Shown here: positions 35,445 through 42,786 of the stretch, piece after piece
Numbering within the stretch: the first letter of the stretch is position 1
Layout of the letters: every line of letters starts with the position of its first letter
DNA from: Gemmataceae bacterium
Lineage (GTDB): Bacteria; Planctomycetota; Planctomycetia; Gemmatales; Gemmataceae
Assembly (NCBI GenBank): GCA_019752375.1
Contig: JAIEMG010000093.1
Span: forward strand, 1-42,786
DNA: 42,786 nt
Direction: 5' to 3'
The notes under the pieces: generated by a model
Database searches by the model: none
What the model was told of the DNA's origin: nothing
The model's input: only the letters and a program-made list of their open reading frames with translations
Translations under genes and position numbers: made by a program

Positions 35445-38400
35445 TCATTCGATGATGCTGAAATGACGCACGATGCCGGAATAGGACTGATTGCGCGGGT
35501 CAAAGAACGGCTGCGGACCGGGATTCCCCATCAGCGTGCTGGCGCCCACATTGGTGATGCCGATCGCCACGCCATCGTGCTTGTTGGCAAATGTCGCGGT
35601 CAGCTGCCTGGTCGCGTAATTGGCATTGGTGACCGTGATGACTTCCTGGCGAGCCCCGCTGTCGATGACCAGCTTGGAATTCGTTGCGATGCCGAATGAG
35701 CCTTCCTCGTACCTCCCGCTCAGCGCCGGCAGCGTGATCGTTGCAGCGCCGGGGTTCGCCACGGCCGAGAGCGTGTGCATGAAGAAGGGAGTTGCGCCGG
35801 GTTTGCCGGCATTATTCGGATCGATGGTCAGATTGGTGCGATCGACCACGGAGAACATGCGATGGCGAACGTGCCGGTTTTCCGCACGGCCAATCTCCTT
35901 GCCCAGCACCGGTGGCTTGGATGGATCGCTGTCGTCCAGGACTTCGAAAAATCCAACCGTCAGCCAGACGGCGAAGACGTTGCTTCGGGTAGTCACGTTG
36001 CCGAAGATTTTCGTCATCATCTGGTACTTCAGGTACGGATGGCCGTTGGCGTAATTGGGCAGATTGGCGACTTCAAAAAGGCGCCGCGCCGGGTTGTTGG
36101 CATCTCCGGCAGCGCGGAAGAAGGTGTCGTCGATGCCCATGCCGTTGGGGTATTGCGCGTCATTCGCCGGTGCGACCGCGGTTGCCATGCCGCGGAACGG
36201 CCGGTCTGCCGTGCCGGGCTTGGTTCCGGGCGTTCGGAGCTGGGAGAGAGACGCGAATGCGGCGTTCACGTCGTCTTCGGTGAAGTAATCGCTGGGTCGA
36301 GGATCGGCCAGGGCTCGCAGCGTCTCCACGTCCCACATGGTGTTGATGTTGATCTTGCCCAGTGTTCGGCCGCCCACCGTCACGCCCTGCATCAACATGC
36401 CGCCTTCGAGGAACTCGAAGAGACGATAGATGCGTGCGTTCTGGTCGAACCAAGGGGCTCGGTGGCCATGCTTGTTCGCGGGCTGGTTCTGGGCATTGAC
36501 GCCGCCGGTCATGAACTGCTGGGTCAACTCGTGCGGCTTGTAGCCCGACACTTGCAACAATTCCATCGGGTTGAAGACCGGCCGATCGACAAACGTCAGC
36601 CAATCGAAGGGGCTGACCTTCTTGTAATTGATCTTGAAGAACGTGTGTTGAGGCTGGCCCTGGAGTTGATTGGCCGGGTCGCTCTGGTCGTTCTGCTGGG
36701 TCTTGTCGGCAGCGTAGGGCTGATTGCGGCCGGTGCTCTTGCGGAGCGCCACGTTGGCGACCGTCTGGACGTTGCGAGCGGCTTTGTCGTCGAACTTCAC
36801 CGCATCGTTGGTCGGCACGTCCTCGAGATAATCGACGGTGACGTAGGGGTTGTAATTGTCCTTGGTCGGATCGAGCTGTGCCGGCATGTGGACGCAGGCC
36901 AGGCGACGCAGTAACAGCGTGTGCTTGGGCATCGGCTGCGTCAGGTCAGTGGTGATCGGCAGCTCGTAGAACATCTGGCTGTTGACGCCGTTCACTTGCT
37001 GTGCCTTGACCCGCAGCGTGGGCGTGGGACCGCCGGTGCCCGGGAAGTTGTCCTTGGGGCCAAGCAGGTAGTATCCGGTGTTACCGCCGTCAGGGCCCGG
37101 GGTGGCGCAATCGTTCGCGGGTGCGACTGCCTTCAACAAGTCGGCTGCGAGCGTCGGTTGGGGCGCCGGAGCGGGCTCCGGCTCCCACTTGGCCACGACG
37201 GCCTTGATGTTCGCCGCGTCCGGATCGCCCAGCGTATTGCTTGCCTTGCGCATGTCGTTGTTGGGCTGGGTGGCGATGACGAACTGGTAGATGGGCTCGC
37301 CGGCGGGCGTGGCCAATCGGGCCCAAGCGTAGTCCCTCAGGTTCCACAAATTGTCGTTGCGGAGCGGGTTGTGCAATTCCGCCCAGAACTTCACCTGGTA
37401 CGGCTTGGTGGCAGCCGTGGCGGCATTGGCGGCCAGGTCCGTGTCGTGGTTGGTCATCTCGGCATACGCCTCATTGATCACCAACCGGGGCAGTTCGGTG
37501 CCGAAGACCCATTCCTTGTCGGCCCAGTTGAAGGGAGTCAGGTAGTCGTCGCCATCGATGAAATCGACGATATTGACGGCGAGCTGGGCGAGGTAGCGGA
37601 GCGCATCCTTCTGGGTTGCCGGCAATGCGGCATCATTGGGATCTCCCGCGCCAGTCACTTTGCGCAGCACCTCGAAGATGTCCTTGGCGAAGAGCTGCCG
37701 TGCGTCCTGGGCCGTTTTGAAGCCCGCCGCGTCCATTTGCTGGGTGTTGGCGTCCGGCGTGGGGTAAACCGGCAGCTTGCGATTGAGGTTGATCCGGCTC
37801 AGTGCCGCCGTGACAGCGCGTCCGTCCGGACCGAATTCGCTGTTGGCCGGCGGTGCGCCCAACGGCAACGCGGGGAAGGAAAACGCACTCCCCGTCGGCG
37901 TGGATGCTTGCGCCGCCAGCGTGTATGGGTTCGCGGTTGGGTCCCAGATCCAGGGCACCACACCGGGGCGATCCACGTCAAACGCGTGCGTGGTCACCAG
38001 ACGCCGGGCCTTTGCGTCGGCGAAGCTCTTGGGGCAAAGCAGGAACAGATCGGAGCGCAGGGCCGGCGACCCCTTGTCGCCGTAACGCAGGAGTGCTTCC
38101 AGCTCCGATGCGGCGAACCGACGGTCCTTTGGTCCCGCCCGAAACATGTTCCAGCCGCTGGGATCGAAGAAGTTGTAAAAGTTCGGATAGAAGGAATCGT
38201 CGCCGCCGCCGAAGTTATCGCGTGCGTAATCGGTTTGAGTGCTGGGAAACGCCGCCGTCGCCGAGCACCCGGGCGTTCCCGCCCAATTCGGGAACCACAC
38301 AAATGGCGGGCAACCGGGGACGCTTAGATTGCCCTTGCCGGGGATGTGGCAGTTGGCGTCCGTCATGCTATAGAACTTGCCGACGATCCAGTATTCCGGG

Positions 38401-39446
38401 GGAGTCATGAGCGGCGCCGGGGTCGCGTAGAACCAGTCCTGTGCATCGTAACGTCCCTTGACCCCGTTATTGCCGAGAAGAACGCGTCTCCATTCCCCGT
38501 TCCATTCCTCCGGTCCCTCCATGCCGCGCATCACCTTGTACGGATTGACCTCCCACGGCGACCAACCGTGTTCCGACGCGCTCCAGAACGTCCCGCGGTC
38601 GGCCAGCGCGCCGGCCGACGCGGGATTGGTACTCCAGGTCCCGAACTTGTTGCCGTGAACATTGAGGTTCACGCGGTTGTCCAGGTCCTGGATCAAGGGC
38701 GCAAACAGCGGCTTGAATTTCCGCCCATCGGGTCCCTTCATTACGGGAAATCCCACATCCACCCACACACTGTCGTTGCTGGCGTAGGTGTTCGCCGCCG
38801 GATCGATCAGCACGCCGGGCGAATCGGCCAGGTTCTTCACGTCTCCGCCGGCATCTTCCATCGGCGGAAAAGCGGTGTGGTAGGTCCGATTGGGACGAAG
38901 CGTGATTGCAGGGTTCCCCGCCTGCGGATTGGTCCGGGCATACGACGGGATCAGCACCGCGCCGTCGCTCGCGCGCACCGCGGCCAGGAACATGTTGTTG
39001 TAATCGGGATAGGTGTAGGGCGCGTTGGGGCTGCCGTACTGATCCGGATCGCGCGGCGCGCCGCCGGCATAGTTTGTGTAATCGATCTTGTAGAAATCGT
39101 CCTGCGCCGGATCCGCGTTGGTGTGGACGCGGCCAGTGCCGTTGAACGGGACGGTGTTGCCTGCCTTCCCATACATGCTCCGCGCCAGGCTGTGTCCGCG
39201 CAATGCGGAATGGGGGTTGTCGGTGTCGTAGACGAGCTGGCCGAGGAAGTAAGCCAGGAGCATCTCCGGGTCCATGTCCGGGCGTTGCAGGGATTCTGAC
39301 TCGCGGTAGATTCTCGCCGCCGACGCCTCGGCCTGGGCGTAGATGACGAACGTAATGCCGACGACCGCGAACAGGGTCAGCAGGGTGATAACAACGAGAA
39401 GAATGACACCGCCACGGACCGAGGAAGTCGGAGTGCGAAAGGTCAT
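35445..39446 (-). CDS. Very large membrane-anchored protein with PilX/GspK-like N-terminus, unknown
   Basis: 1333 residues. One hydrophobic segment at 12-35 (GGVILLVVITLLTLFAVVG) after TSSVR resembles the N-terminus of PilX/GspK-type minor pilins. The long remainder is mostly Asn/Pro/Asp/Gly-rich, low in charge, and contains many aromatic and proline residues typical of exported beta-rich proteins. No catalytic motif is recognised. The ATG has a GGAG about 11 bases upstream. The stop overlaps the next frame's upstream ATG by 4 bp, so it is operonic with the HEAT lipoprotein. The long plus-strand frames opposite it are shadows. Confidence 0.7.
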   Translation of the reverse strand: MTFRTPTSSVRGGVILLVVITLLTLFAVVGITFVIYAQAEASAARIYRESESLQRPDMDPEMLLAYFLGQLVYDTDNPHSALRGHSLARSMYGKAGNTVPFNGTGRVHTNADPAQDDFYKIDYTNYAGGAPRDPDQYGSPNAPYTYPDYNNMFLAAVRASDGAVLIPSYARTNPQAGNPAITLRPNRTYHTAFPPMEDAGGDVKNLADSPGVLIDPAANTYASNDSVWVDVGFPVMKGPDGRKFKPLFAPLIQDLDNRVNLNVHGNKFGTWSTNPASAGALADRGTFWSASEHGWSPWEVNPYKVMRGMEGPEEWNGEWRRVLLGNNGVKGRYDAQDWFYATPAPLMTPPEYWIVGKFYSMTDANCHIPGKGNLSVPGCPPFVWFPNWAGTPGCSATAAFPSTQTDYARDNFGGGDDSFYPNFYNFFDPSGWNMFRAGPKDRRFAASELEALLRYGDKGSPALRSDLFLLCPKSFADAKARRLVTTHAFDVDRPGVVPWIWDPTANPYTLAAQASTPTGSAFSFPALPLGAPPANSEFGPDGRAVTAALSRINLNRKLPVYPTPDANTQQMDAAGFKTAQDARQLFAKDIFEVLRKVTGAGDPNDAALPATQKDALRYLAQLAVNIVDFIDGDDYLTPFNWADKEWVFGTELPRLVINEAYAEMTNHDTDLAANAATAATKPYQVKFWAELHNPLRNDNLWNLRDYAWARLATPAGEPIYQFVIATQPNNDMRKASNTLGDPDAANIKAVVAKWEPEPAPAPQPTLAADLLKAVAPANDCATPGPDGGNTGYYLLGPKDNFPGTGGPTPTLRVKAQQVNGVNSQMFYELPITTDLTQPMPKHTLLLRRLACVHMPAQLDPTKDNYNPYVTVDYLEDVPTNDAVKFDDKAARNVQTVANVALRKSTGRNQPYAADKTQQNDQSDPANQLQGQPQHTFFKINYKKVSPFDWLTFVDRPVFNPMELLQVSGYKPHELTQQFMTGGVNAQNQPANKHGHRAPWFDQNARIYRLFEFLEGGMLMQGVTVGGRTLGKININTMWDVETLRALADPRPSDYFTEDDVNAAFASLSQLRTPGTKPGTADRPFRGMATAVAPANDAQYPNGMGIDDTFFRAAGDANNPARRLFEVANLPNYANGHPYLKYQMMTKIFGNVTTRSNVFAVWLTVGFFEVLDDSDPSKPPVLGKEIGRAENRHVRHRMFSVVDRTNLTIDPNNAGKPGATPFFMHTLSAVANPGAATITLPALSGRYEEGSFGIATNSKLVIDSGARQEVITVTNANYATRQLTATFANKHDGVAIGITNVGASTLMGNPGPQPFFDPRNQSYSGIVRHFSIIE

Positions 39447-39814
39447 TGCGGAAGGCGCTCCATCGGACGGTGCCGGCGAATTGCGAGTCCAGCCGGCACG
39501 CGACCTGTCTGTGAAGGCGAGCTTCTATCCTTACAATCGAGTTTTCGCGCTCGCGCTAGACACGACGCAGAAGTTTCTCTCCGTCCTGGAGCGAAATTCG
39601 ATGCTGCGGAGTCGCACAGCCAGACCGAAACTTCTACTGCTATTTGACTTTAAGGCGCCGAGTCTCGATGAGTGCGCCGCCAGGCGGTTTACTGAAATCG
39701 CTTGCTTTCTTCGTATCTGCGTCGATAATGACGAACGCAGCTCCACCATTGGTTGTGCGTTCGGCACCAAGACGCCTTGCGATCCTATCTTCCAATCCAC
39801 TCGCGGGGATTCCC
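39447..39814. other. 368-bp intergenic region between divergent genes
   Basis: It holds the promoters of the leftward 1333-residue gene and the rightward DUF1800 operon. A candidate promoter for the latter is at 39702-39729. In-frame codons extending the DUF1800 protein upstream to 39644 exist but lack a ribosome site. No RNA gene seen. Confidence 0.55.
39702..39729 (+). promoter_or_regulatory. Possible promoter of the DUF1800-DUF1501 operon
   Basis: TTGCTT (39702-39707) and GATAAT (39724-39729) are 16 bases apart, about 85 bases before the DUF1800 start. Confidence 0.4.
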
Positions 39815-41230
39815 ATGCCCAAAGCCGCGCTGCCGCCACTGGAAAAGGTGGACCCCAACGAAGCCTGGAAGCCGTGGGAACCTGACAACAACCAGCCCTG
39901 GGACCTGAAATGGGCCGGGCACCTCTACCGTCGCGCCGCATTCGGGGCCGCACTGCCGGAATTGCACGACGCCGTCAAAAGGGGCCTACCGGCGACGCTG
40001 GAACGCCTGTTCCAGGGCCAGGCGCCGACGAACGACAACTTCGCCGACACGCGCCGGACCAGCGGCCTCAACGGCGGACGCAACGCCTTCGACCTGCGCG
40101 GCTGGTGGGTCTACTGGATGCTCAAGGGCGCCCATCCCCTGCGCGAGAAGCTGACGCTCTTCTGGCACAATCACTTTGCCACCAGCATTGTAAAGGTCCA
40201 GAAGCCGCGCGCCATGTTCGAGCAGAACGAGCTCATGTATCGCCACGCGGCGGGCAAGTTCGCGCCGTTCTTGCTGGCGATGAGCAAGGACCCGGCCATG
40301 CTCGTCTGGCTGGATTCCAACAGCAACGTGAAGGGCAAGCCGAACGAGAACTTCGCCCGCGAAGTGATGGAACTGTTCAGCCTTGGCGTCGGCAATTACA
40401 CCGAGAAGGACGTCCGCGAGGCCGCCCGCGCCTTCACCGGCTGGCATACCGACGGCGAGCGCTTCACCTTCAAGCAGAACCTGCATGATGGTGACAGCAA
40501 GACCGTCCTCGGCCAGTCCGGCAACTGGAACGGCGACGACGTCCTGCGCATCCTGCTGGAGCAGTCCGCCGCATCGCGATTCCTGGTCCGCAAGTTCTAT
40601 CGCTTCTACGTCAGCGAGGAAGCGCCGCCCGATCACTTCATCCAGCCGCTGGCCGAGGCGTTCAAGAAGAGCGACTACGACACCGCGGCCCTTTTGAAGA
40701 CGATCCTCCAATCGCGGCACTTCTATTCGGCGTATGCATATCGGCAGCGCATCAAGAGTCCCGTGGAATACTGCCTGTGTGCCGGGCATCAGGTAGGGCA
40801 GAACCTGCTGACGCCGCGGGCGCTGGTCGGCCGGTTGGAAGCGATGGGCCAGCAGCTCTTCGCGCCGCCCAACGTCAAGGGCTGGGAGTACGGCAAGAGC
40901 TGGCTGAATACCAGCACGGTGCTGGCTCGCCACAACTTCGCGCAGGCGATCACGTCCGGAAAGACCGAGATCAACGCGGAAGACCCCGAGGCCCGCATCG
41001 CAATCGCCATCGATGCGGCGGCGCTGGTGCGCAAGGCCCAGTTGACCGAGCCCAAGCCGACCGTCGCTTTCCTGCTCGACACCCTGGTGGACGGCGAAGT
41101 CAGTCCCTCGGCGCGCGAAAAGCTCATCGAATACCTGGCGGACGGCAAGCCCGAGGGCGATGCACGCGACACTCGCGTCCGCGAAGTCGTTCATGCGATC
41201 ATGACGATGCCGGAGTATCAACTGAACTAA
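39815..41230 (+). CDS. DUF1800-family protein
   Basis: 471 residues from ATG 39815, with GCGGGGA upstream. The family signature is visible: HLYRRAAFGAAL near 33-44, HPLREKLTLFWHNHFATS near 105-122, NENFAREVMELFSLG, and LRILLEQSAASRFLVRKFYRFY. The C-terminus carries NVKGWEYG and ends MPEYQLN. DUF1800 proteins are almost always paired with DUF1501 proteins in planctomycetes. No signal peptide is evident at this start. The function is not established. The DUF1501 gene is 74 bp downstream, separated by a hairpin. Confidence 0.92.
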   Translation: MPKAALPPLEKVDPNEAWKPWEPDNNQPWDLKWAGHLYRRAAFGAALPELHDAVKRGLPATLERLFQGQAPTNDNFADTRRTSGLNGGRNAFDLRGWWVYWMLKGAHPLREKLTLFWHNHFATSIVKVQKPRAMFEQNELMYRHAAGKFAPFLLAMSKDPAMLVWLDSNSNVKGKPNENFAREVMELFSLGVGNYTEKDVREAARAFTGWHTDGERFTFKQNLHDGDSKTVLGQSGNWNGDDVLRILLEQSAASRFLVRKFYRFYVSEEAPPDHFIQPLAEAFKKSDYDTAALLKTILQSRHFYSAYAYRQRIKSPVEYCLCAGHQVGQNLLTPRALVGRLEAMGQQLFAPPNVKGWEYGKSWLNTSTVLARHNFAQAITSGKTEINAEDPEARIAIAIDAAALVRKAQLTEPKPTVAFLLDTLVDGEVSPSAREKLIEYLADGKPEGDARDTRVREVVHAIMTMPEYQLN

Positions 41231-41232
41231 TC

Positions 41233-41285
41233 CGGTGGGCCAGACACTCTTGTCTGGTCGCTAGACAAGAGTGTCTGGCCCACCG
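41233..41285. repeat. Intergenic inverted repeat inside the DUF1800-DUF1501 pair
   Basis: 41233-41255 is the exact reverse complement of 41263-41285 (23 bp), with a 7-nt loop. It sits two bases after the DUF1800 stop and 19 bases before the DUF1501 start. It might reduce read-through into the second gene. Confidence 0.88.
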
Positions 41286-41304
41286 AAATCCGATGAGGTG
41301 ACCC

Positions 41305-42570
41305 ATGCTGACCCGACGCCAGTTCCTGACCCGATCGCTCCAGGGCGCTTCCCTGTTAAGCGTCGGCACCGTGGTGCCGGAATTCTTGGTCAACACCGCT
41401 CTCGCCGCGGAGGCGGGCAAGGACAACATCCTCGTTGTTCTCGAGATGGCCGGCGGCAACGACGGGCTGAACACCGTCATTCCCCATGCGGACGACGTCT
41501 ATCACAAGATGCGGCCGACCTTGCGATACACGAAGGACCAGGTCGTCAAGGTCGATGACTCGATCGGTCTGCACCCGTCGTTGCGCGGCCTGGGCGGCTT
41601 GCTGGAGAAGGGGCAACTCGCCATCGTGCAGGGCGTCGGCTATCCCAATCCCGATCGGTCGCACTTTGAATCCATGGATATCTGGCAGTCGGGCGAGGTC
41701 GGTCGCAAGCTGTCCGGCACTGGCTGGCTGGCACGCGGCGTCGACAACCTGAAAGACGGCAAGGGCGGAATCCCCGCGATGCAGGTTGGCCCGGAGAAGC
41801 TGCCGTTGGCCCTGCAAGGCGCCTCGGGCGGCGTGCTCAGCTTCAACAACAAGCACCAGTATCGCCTCAATCTGGCTGGCACCGAGGAAGGCCGCGTGCC
41901 CGCGCGCAAGAAGCTCCTCGACGACCTGGCGAGGCTGGAACCCGGCGACAAGGGCGGCCTGCAGCAGTTCGTGCAACGCCGTCAGTTACAGACGTATAGC
42001 CACCTGGAAAAGCTGGAAGAGATCCTGCGTGAAGGCGCCAACAATAACGAATTCGAATTCATCGACGGCCAGTTCCAGCGTGGCTTCGGCCTCAACTCCC
42101 GGCTCCAGCTGGTCGCCCGCCTGATTACCAAGGGATTCGGCACCCGCATCTTCTACGTCGCGCTCGATGGCTTCGACACCCACTCCGGCCAGATGGAGGA
42201 GCACAAGAAGCTGCTCGGCTTGCTTGACACCGCCGTGACGAACTTCTTCAATCTCCTGGCGCCCGGCGGTCATGACAAGCGGACCGTGCTGATGACCTTC
42301 TCGGAATTTGGCCGACGCGTCGGGGAGAACGGCAGCAAGGGCACTGACCACGGGTCCGGTTCGAGTCTGTTCGTCGCGGGTCCGGCGGTCAAGGCGGGCT
42401 TGGTCGGCAAGCATCCCAGCCTGAACGACCTCGATGCGGGCGACCTGAAGTTCCACACCGACTTCCGCCGCGTCTATGCAACGCTTCTCGATCAATGGCT
42501 GGGCTGCGACAGCAAGGCCGTGCTGGGTGGCGAATTCGAAGCGATGGAGCTTCTCAACGGCAAAGCTTGA
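41305..42570 (+). CDS. DUF1501-family protein with Tat-type signal
   Basis: 421 residues. GATGAGGTG precedes the ATG. MLTRRQFLTRS (1-11) carries a twin-arginine RRxFL motif and a hydrophobic stretch, suggesting Tat export. VLEMAGGNDGLNTVIP (45-60) and HPSLRGLGGLLEKGQLAIVQGVGYPNPDRSHFESMDIW follow. LMTFSEFGRRVGENGSKGTDHGSGSS matches the conserved C-terminal part. The fold is alkaline-phosphatase/sulfatase-like, with likely metal-binding Asp/His residues. Substrate unknown. Works with the DUF1800 partner by genomic context. Confidence 0.93.
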   Translation: MLTRRQFLTRSLQGASLLSVGTVVPEFLVNTALAAEAGKDNILVVLEMAGGNDGLNTVIPHADDVYHKMRPTLRYTKDQVVKVDDSIGLHPSLRGLGGLLEKGQLAIVQGVGYPNPDRSHFESMDIWQSGEVGRKLSGTGWLARGVDNLKDGKGGIPAMQVGPEKLPLALQGASGGVLSFNNKHQYRLNLAGTEEGRVPARKKLLDDLARLEPGDKGGLQQFVQRRQLQTYSHLEKLEEILREGANNNEFEFIDGQFQRGFGLNSRLQLVARLITKGFGTRIFYVALDGFDTHSGQMEEHKKLLGLLDTAVTNFFNLLAPGGHDKRTVLMTFSEFGRRVGENGSKGTDHGSGSSLFVAGPAVKAGLVGKHPSLNDLDAGDLKFHTDFRRVYATLLDQWLGCDSKAVLGGEFEAMELLNGKA

Positions 42571-42584
42571 GGCACGACGTGGCC

Positions 42585-42786
42585 ATGACCGATCCACCGG
42601 CGAGCCTGCTCTTCGTCGAAGCCGCGACCGGTTGCGAGAGCATTCCTCCCGCAGGTCTTGCCCCGCGCAAGACGACGCGCACCGACGCAAATGTTATGCG
42701 TGTCCTTTTTCGACGCGTAGCCCGCTCTCTCTCTTCGGCATTTTCTATCCTGGCCGACGTGGAGTTCGACGTTGGCGATGTTGTCG
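42585..42786 (+). CDS. Possible partial coding sequence at the right edge
   Basis: ATG 42585 opens a frame that continues to the edge (67 codons) without a stop. It gives a polar N-terminus, then RVLFRRVARSLSSAFSILADVEFDVGDVV. There is no convincing ribosome site (GAGG about 12 bases upstream). No family recognised. It may be a real gene in the next stretch, or chance. Confidence 0.25.
   Translation, partial: MTDPPASLLFVEAATGCESIPPAGLAPRKTTRTDANVMRVLFRRVARSLSSAFSILADVEFDVGDVV

Noticed and set aside
35775..39299. Long plus-strand frames (379, 468 and 317 codons)
   Set aside because: Antisense to the 1333-residue gene, without ribosome sites or recognisable domains.

Overview
The window looks like a stretch of chromosome from a GC-rich planctomycete, most likely a Gemmataceae-type bacterium. 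This is inferred from gene content: a DUF1800 plus DUF1501 pair, a DUF1080 protein, three secreted YTV-repeat proteins of the planctomycete type, a secreted WD40 propeller, FHA/coiled-coil proteins, a creatininase-family protein and a split M16 peptidase pair. There are no rRNA genes, no phage genes, no CRISPR array and no transposase. One tRNA gene (Glu, UUC) is present.

Layout. 1-1758: C-terminally truncated WD40 protein (minus). 2011-2191: tRNA-Glu with its own promoter and terminator. 2274-3104: a two-gene thioredoxin operon. 3196-5487: FHA/coiled-coil protein. 5558-7321: two cysteine-rich YTV-repeat proteins (minus). 7541-9564: DUF1080 protein and an orphan CpaE/TadZ-like ATPase. 9570-12995: large membrane protein with a TPR-like C-terminus (minus). 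13290-17078: degenerate FHA, very long coiled coil and a C-terminal pseudokinase. 17405-18950: small exported or membrane proteins. 19106-20014: beta-hydroxyacid dehydrogenase (minus). 20631-23027: CehA/McbA-like metal-site protein with two EF-hands. 23147-24172: a third YTV protein (minus). 24366-26211: nucleotidyltransferase-like protein and creatininase-family protein. 26355-29861: M16 pair and a PIN toxin-antitoxin module (minus). 29878-32585: GNAT acetyltransferase and acetyl-CoA synthetase. 32607-33771: second PIN module and a Phd-like antitoxin. 33845-39446: DUF4058 protein, HEAT lipoprotein and a 1333-residue membrane-anchored protein (minus). 39815-42570: DUF1800-DUF1501 operon. 42585 to the edge: possible start of another gene.

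The most interesting item is the second thioredoxin gene (2729-3061). It is intact except for one in-frame TGA, which falls exactly on the first cysteine of the CxxC redox motif. Thirteen bases after the TGA there is a perfect 8-bp hairpin with an 8-nt loop. The adjacent ordinary trxA has neither. This is the signature of a selenocysteine (UxxC) thioredoxin, and a standard annotation would miss it or call it broken.

A second notable system is a 206-bp MITE-like element present twice (20170-20375 and 27745-27950). The copies differ by one base, have imperfect terminal inverted repeats and are flanked by 9-bp target duplications. One copy landed on the stop codon of an M16 peptidase gene and separates it from its partner. 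The window also carries several long near-perfect intergenic palindromes that look like a dispersed repeat class.
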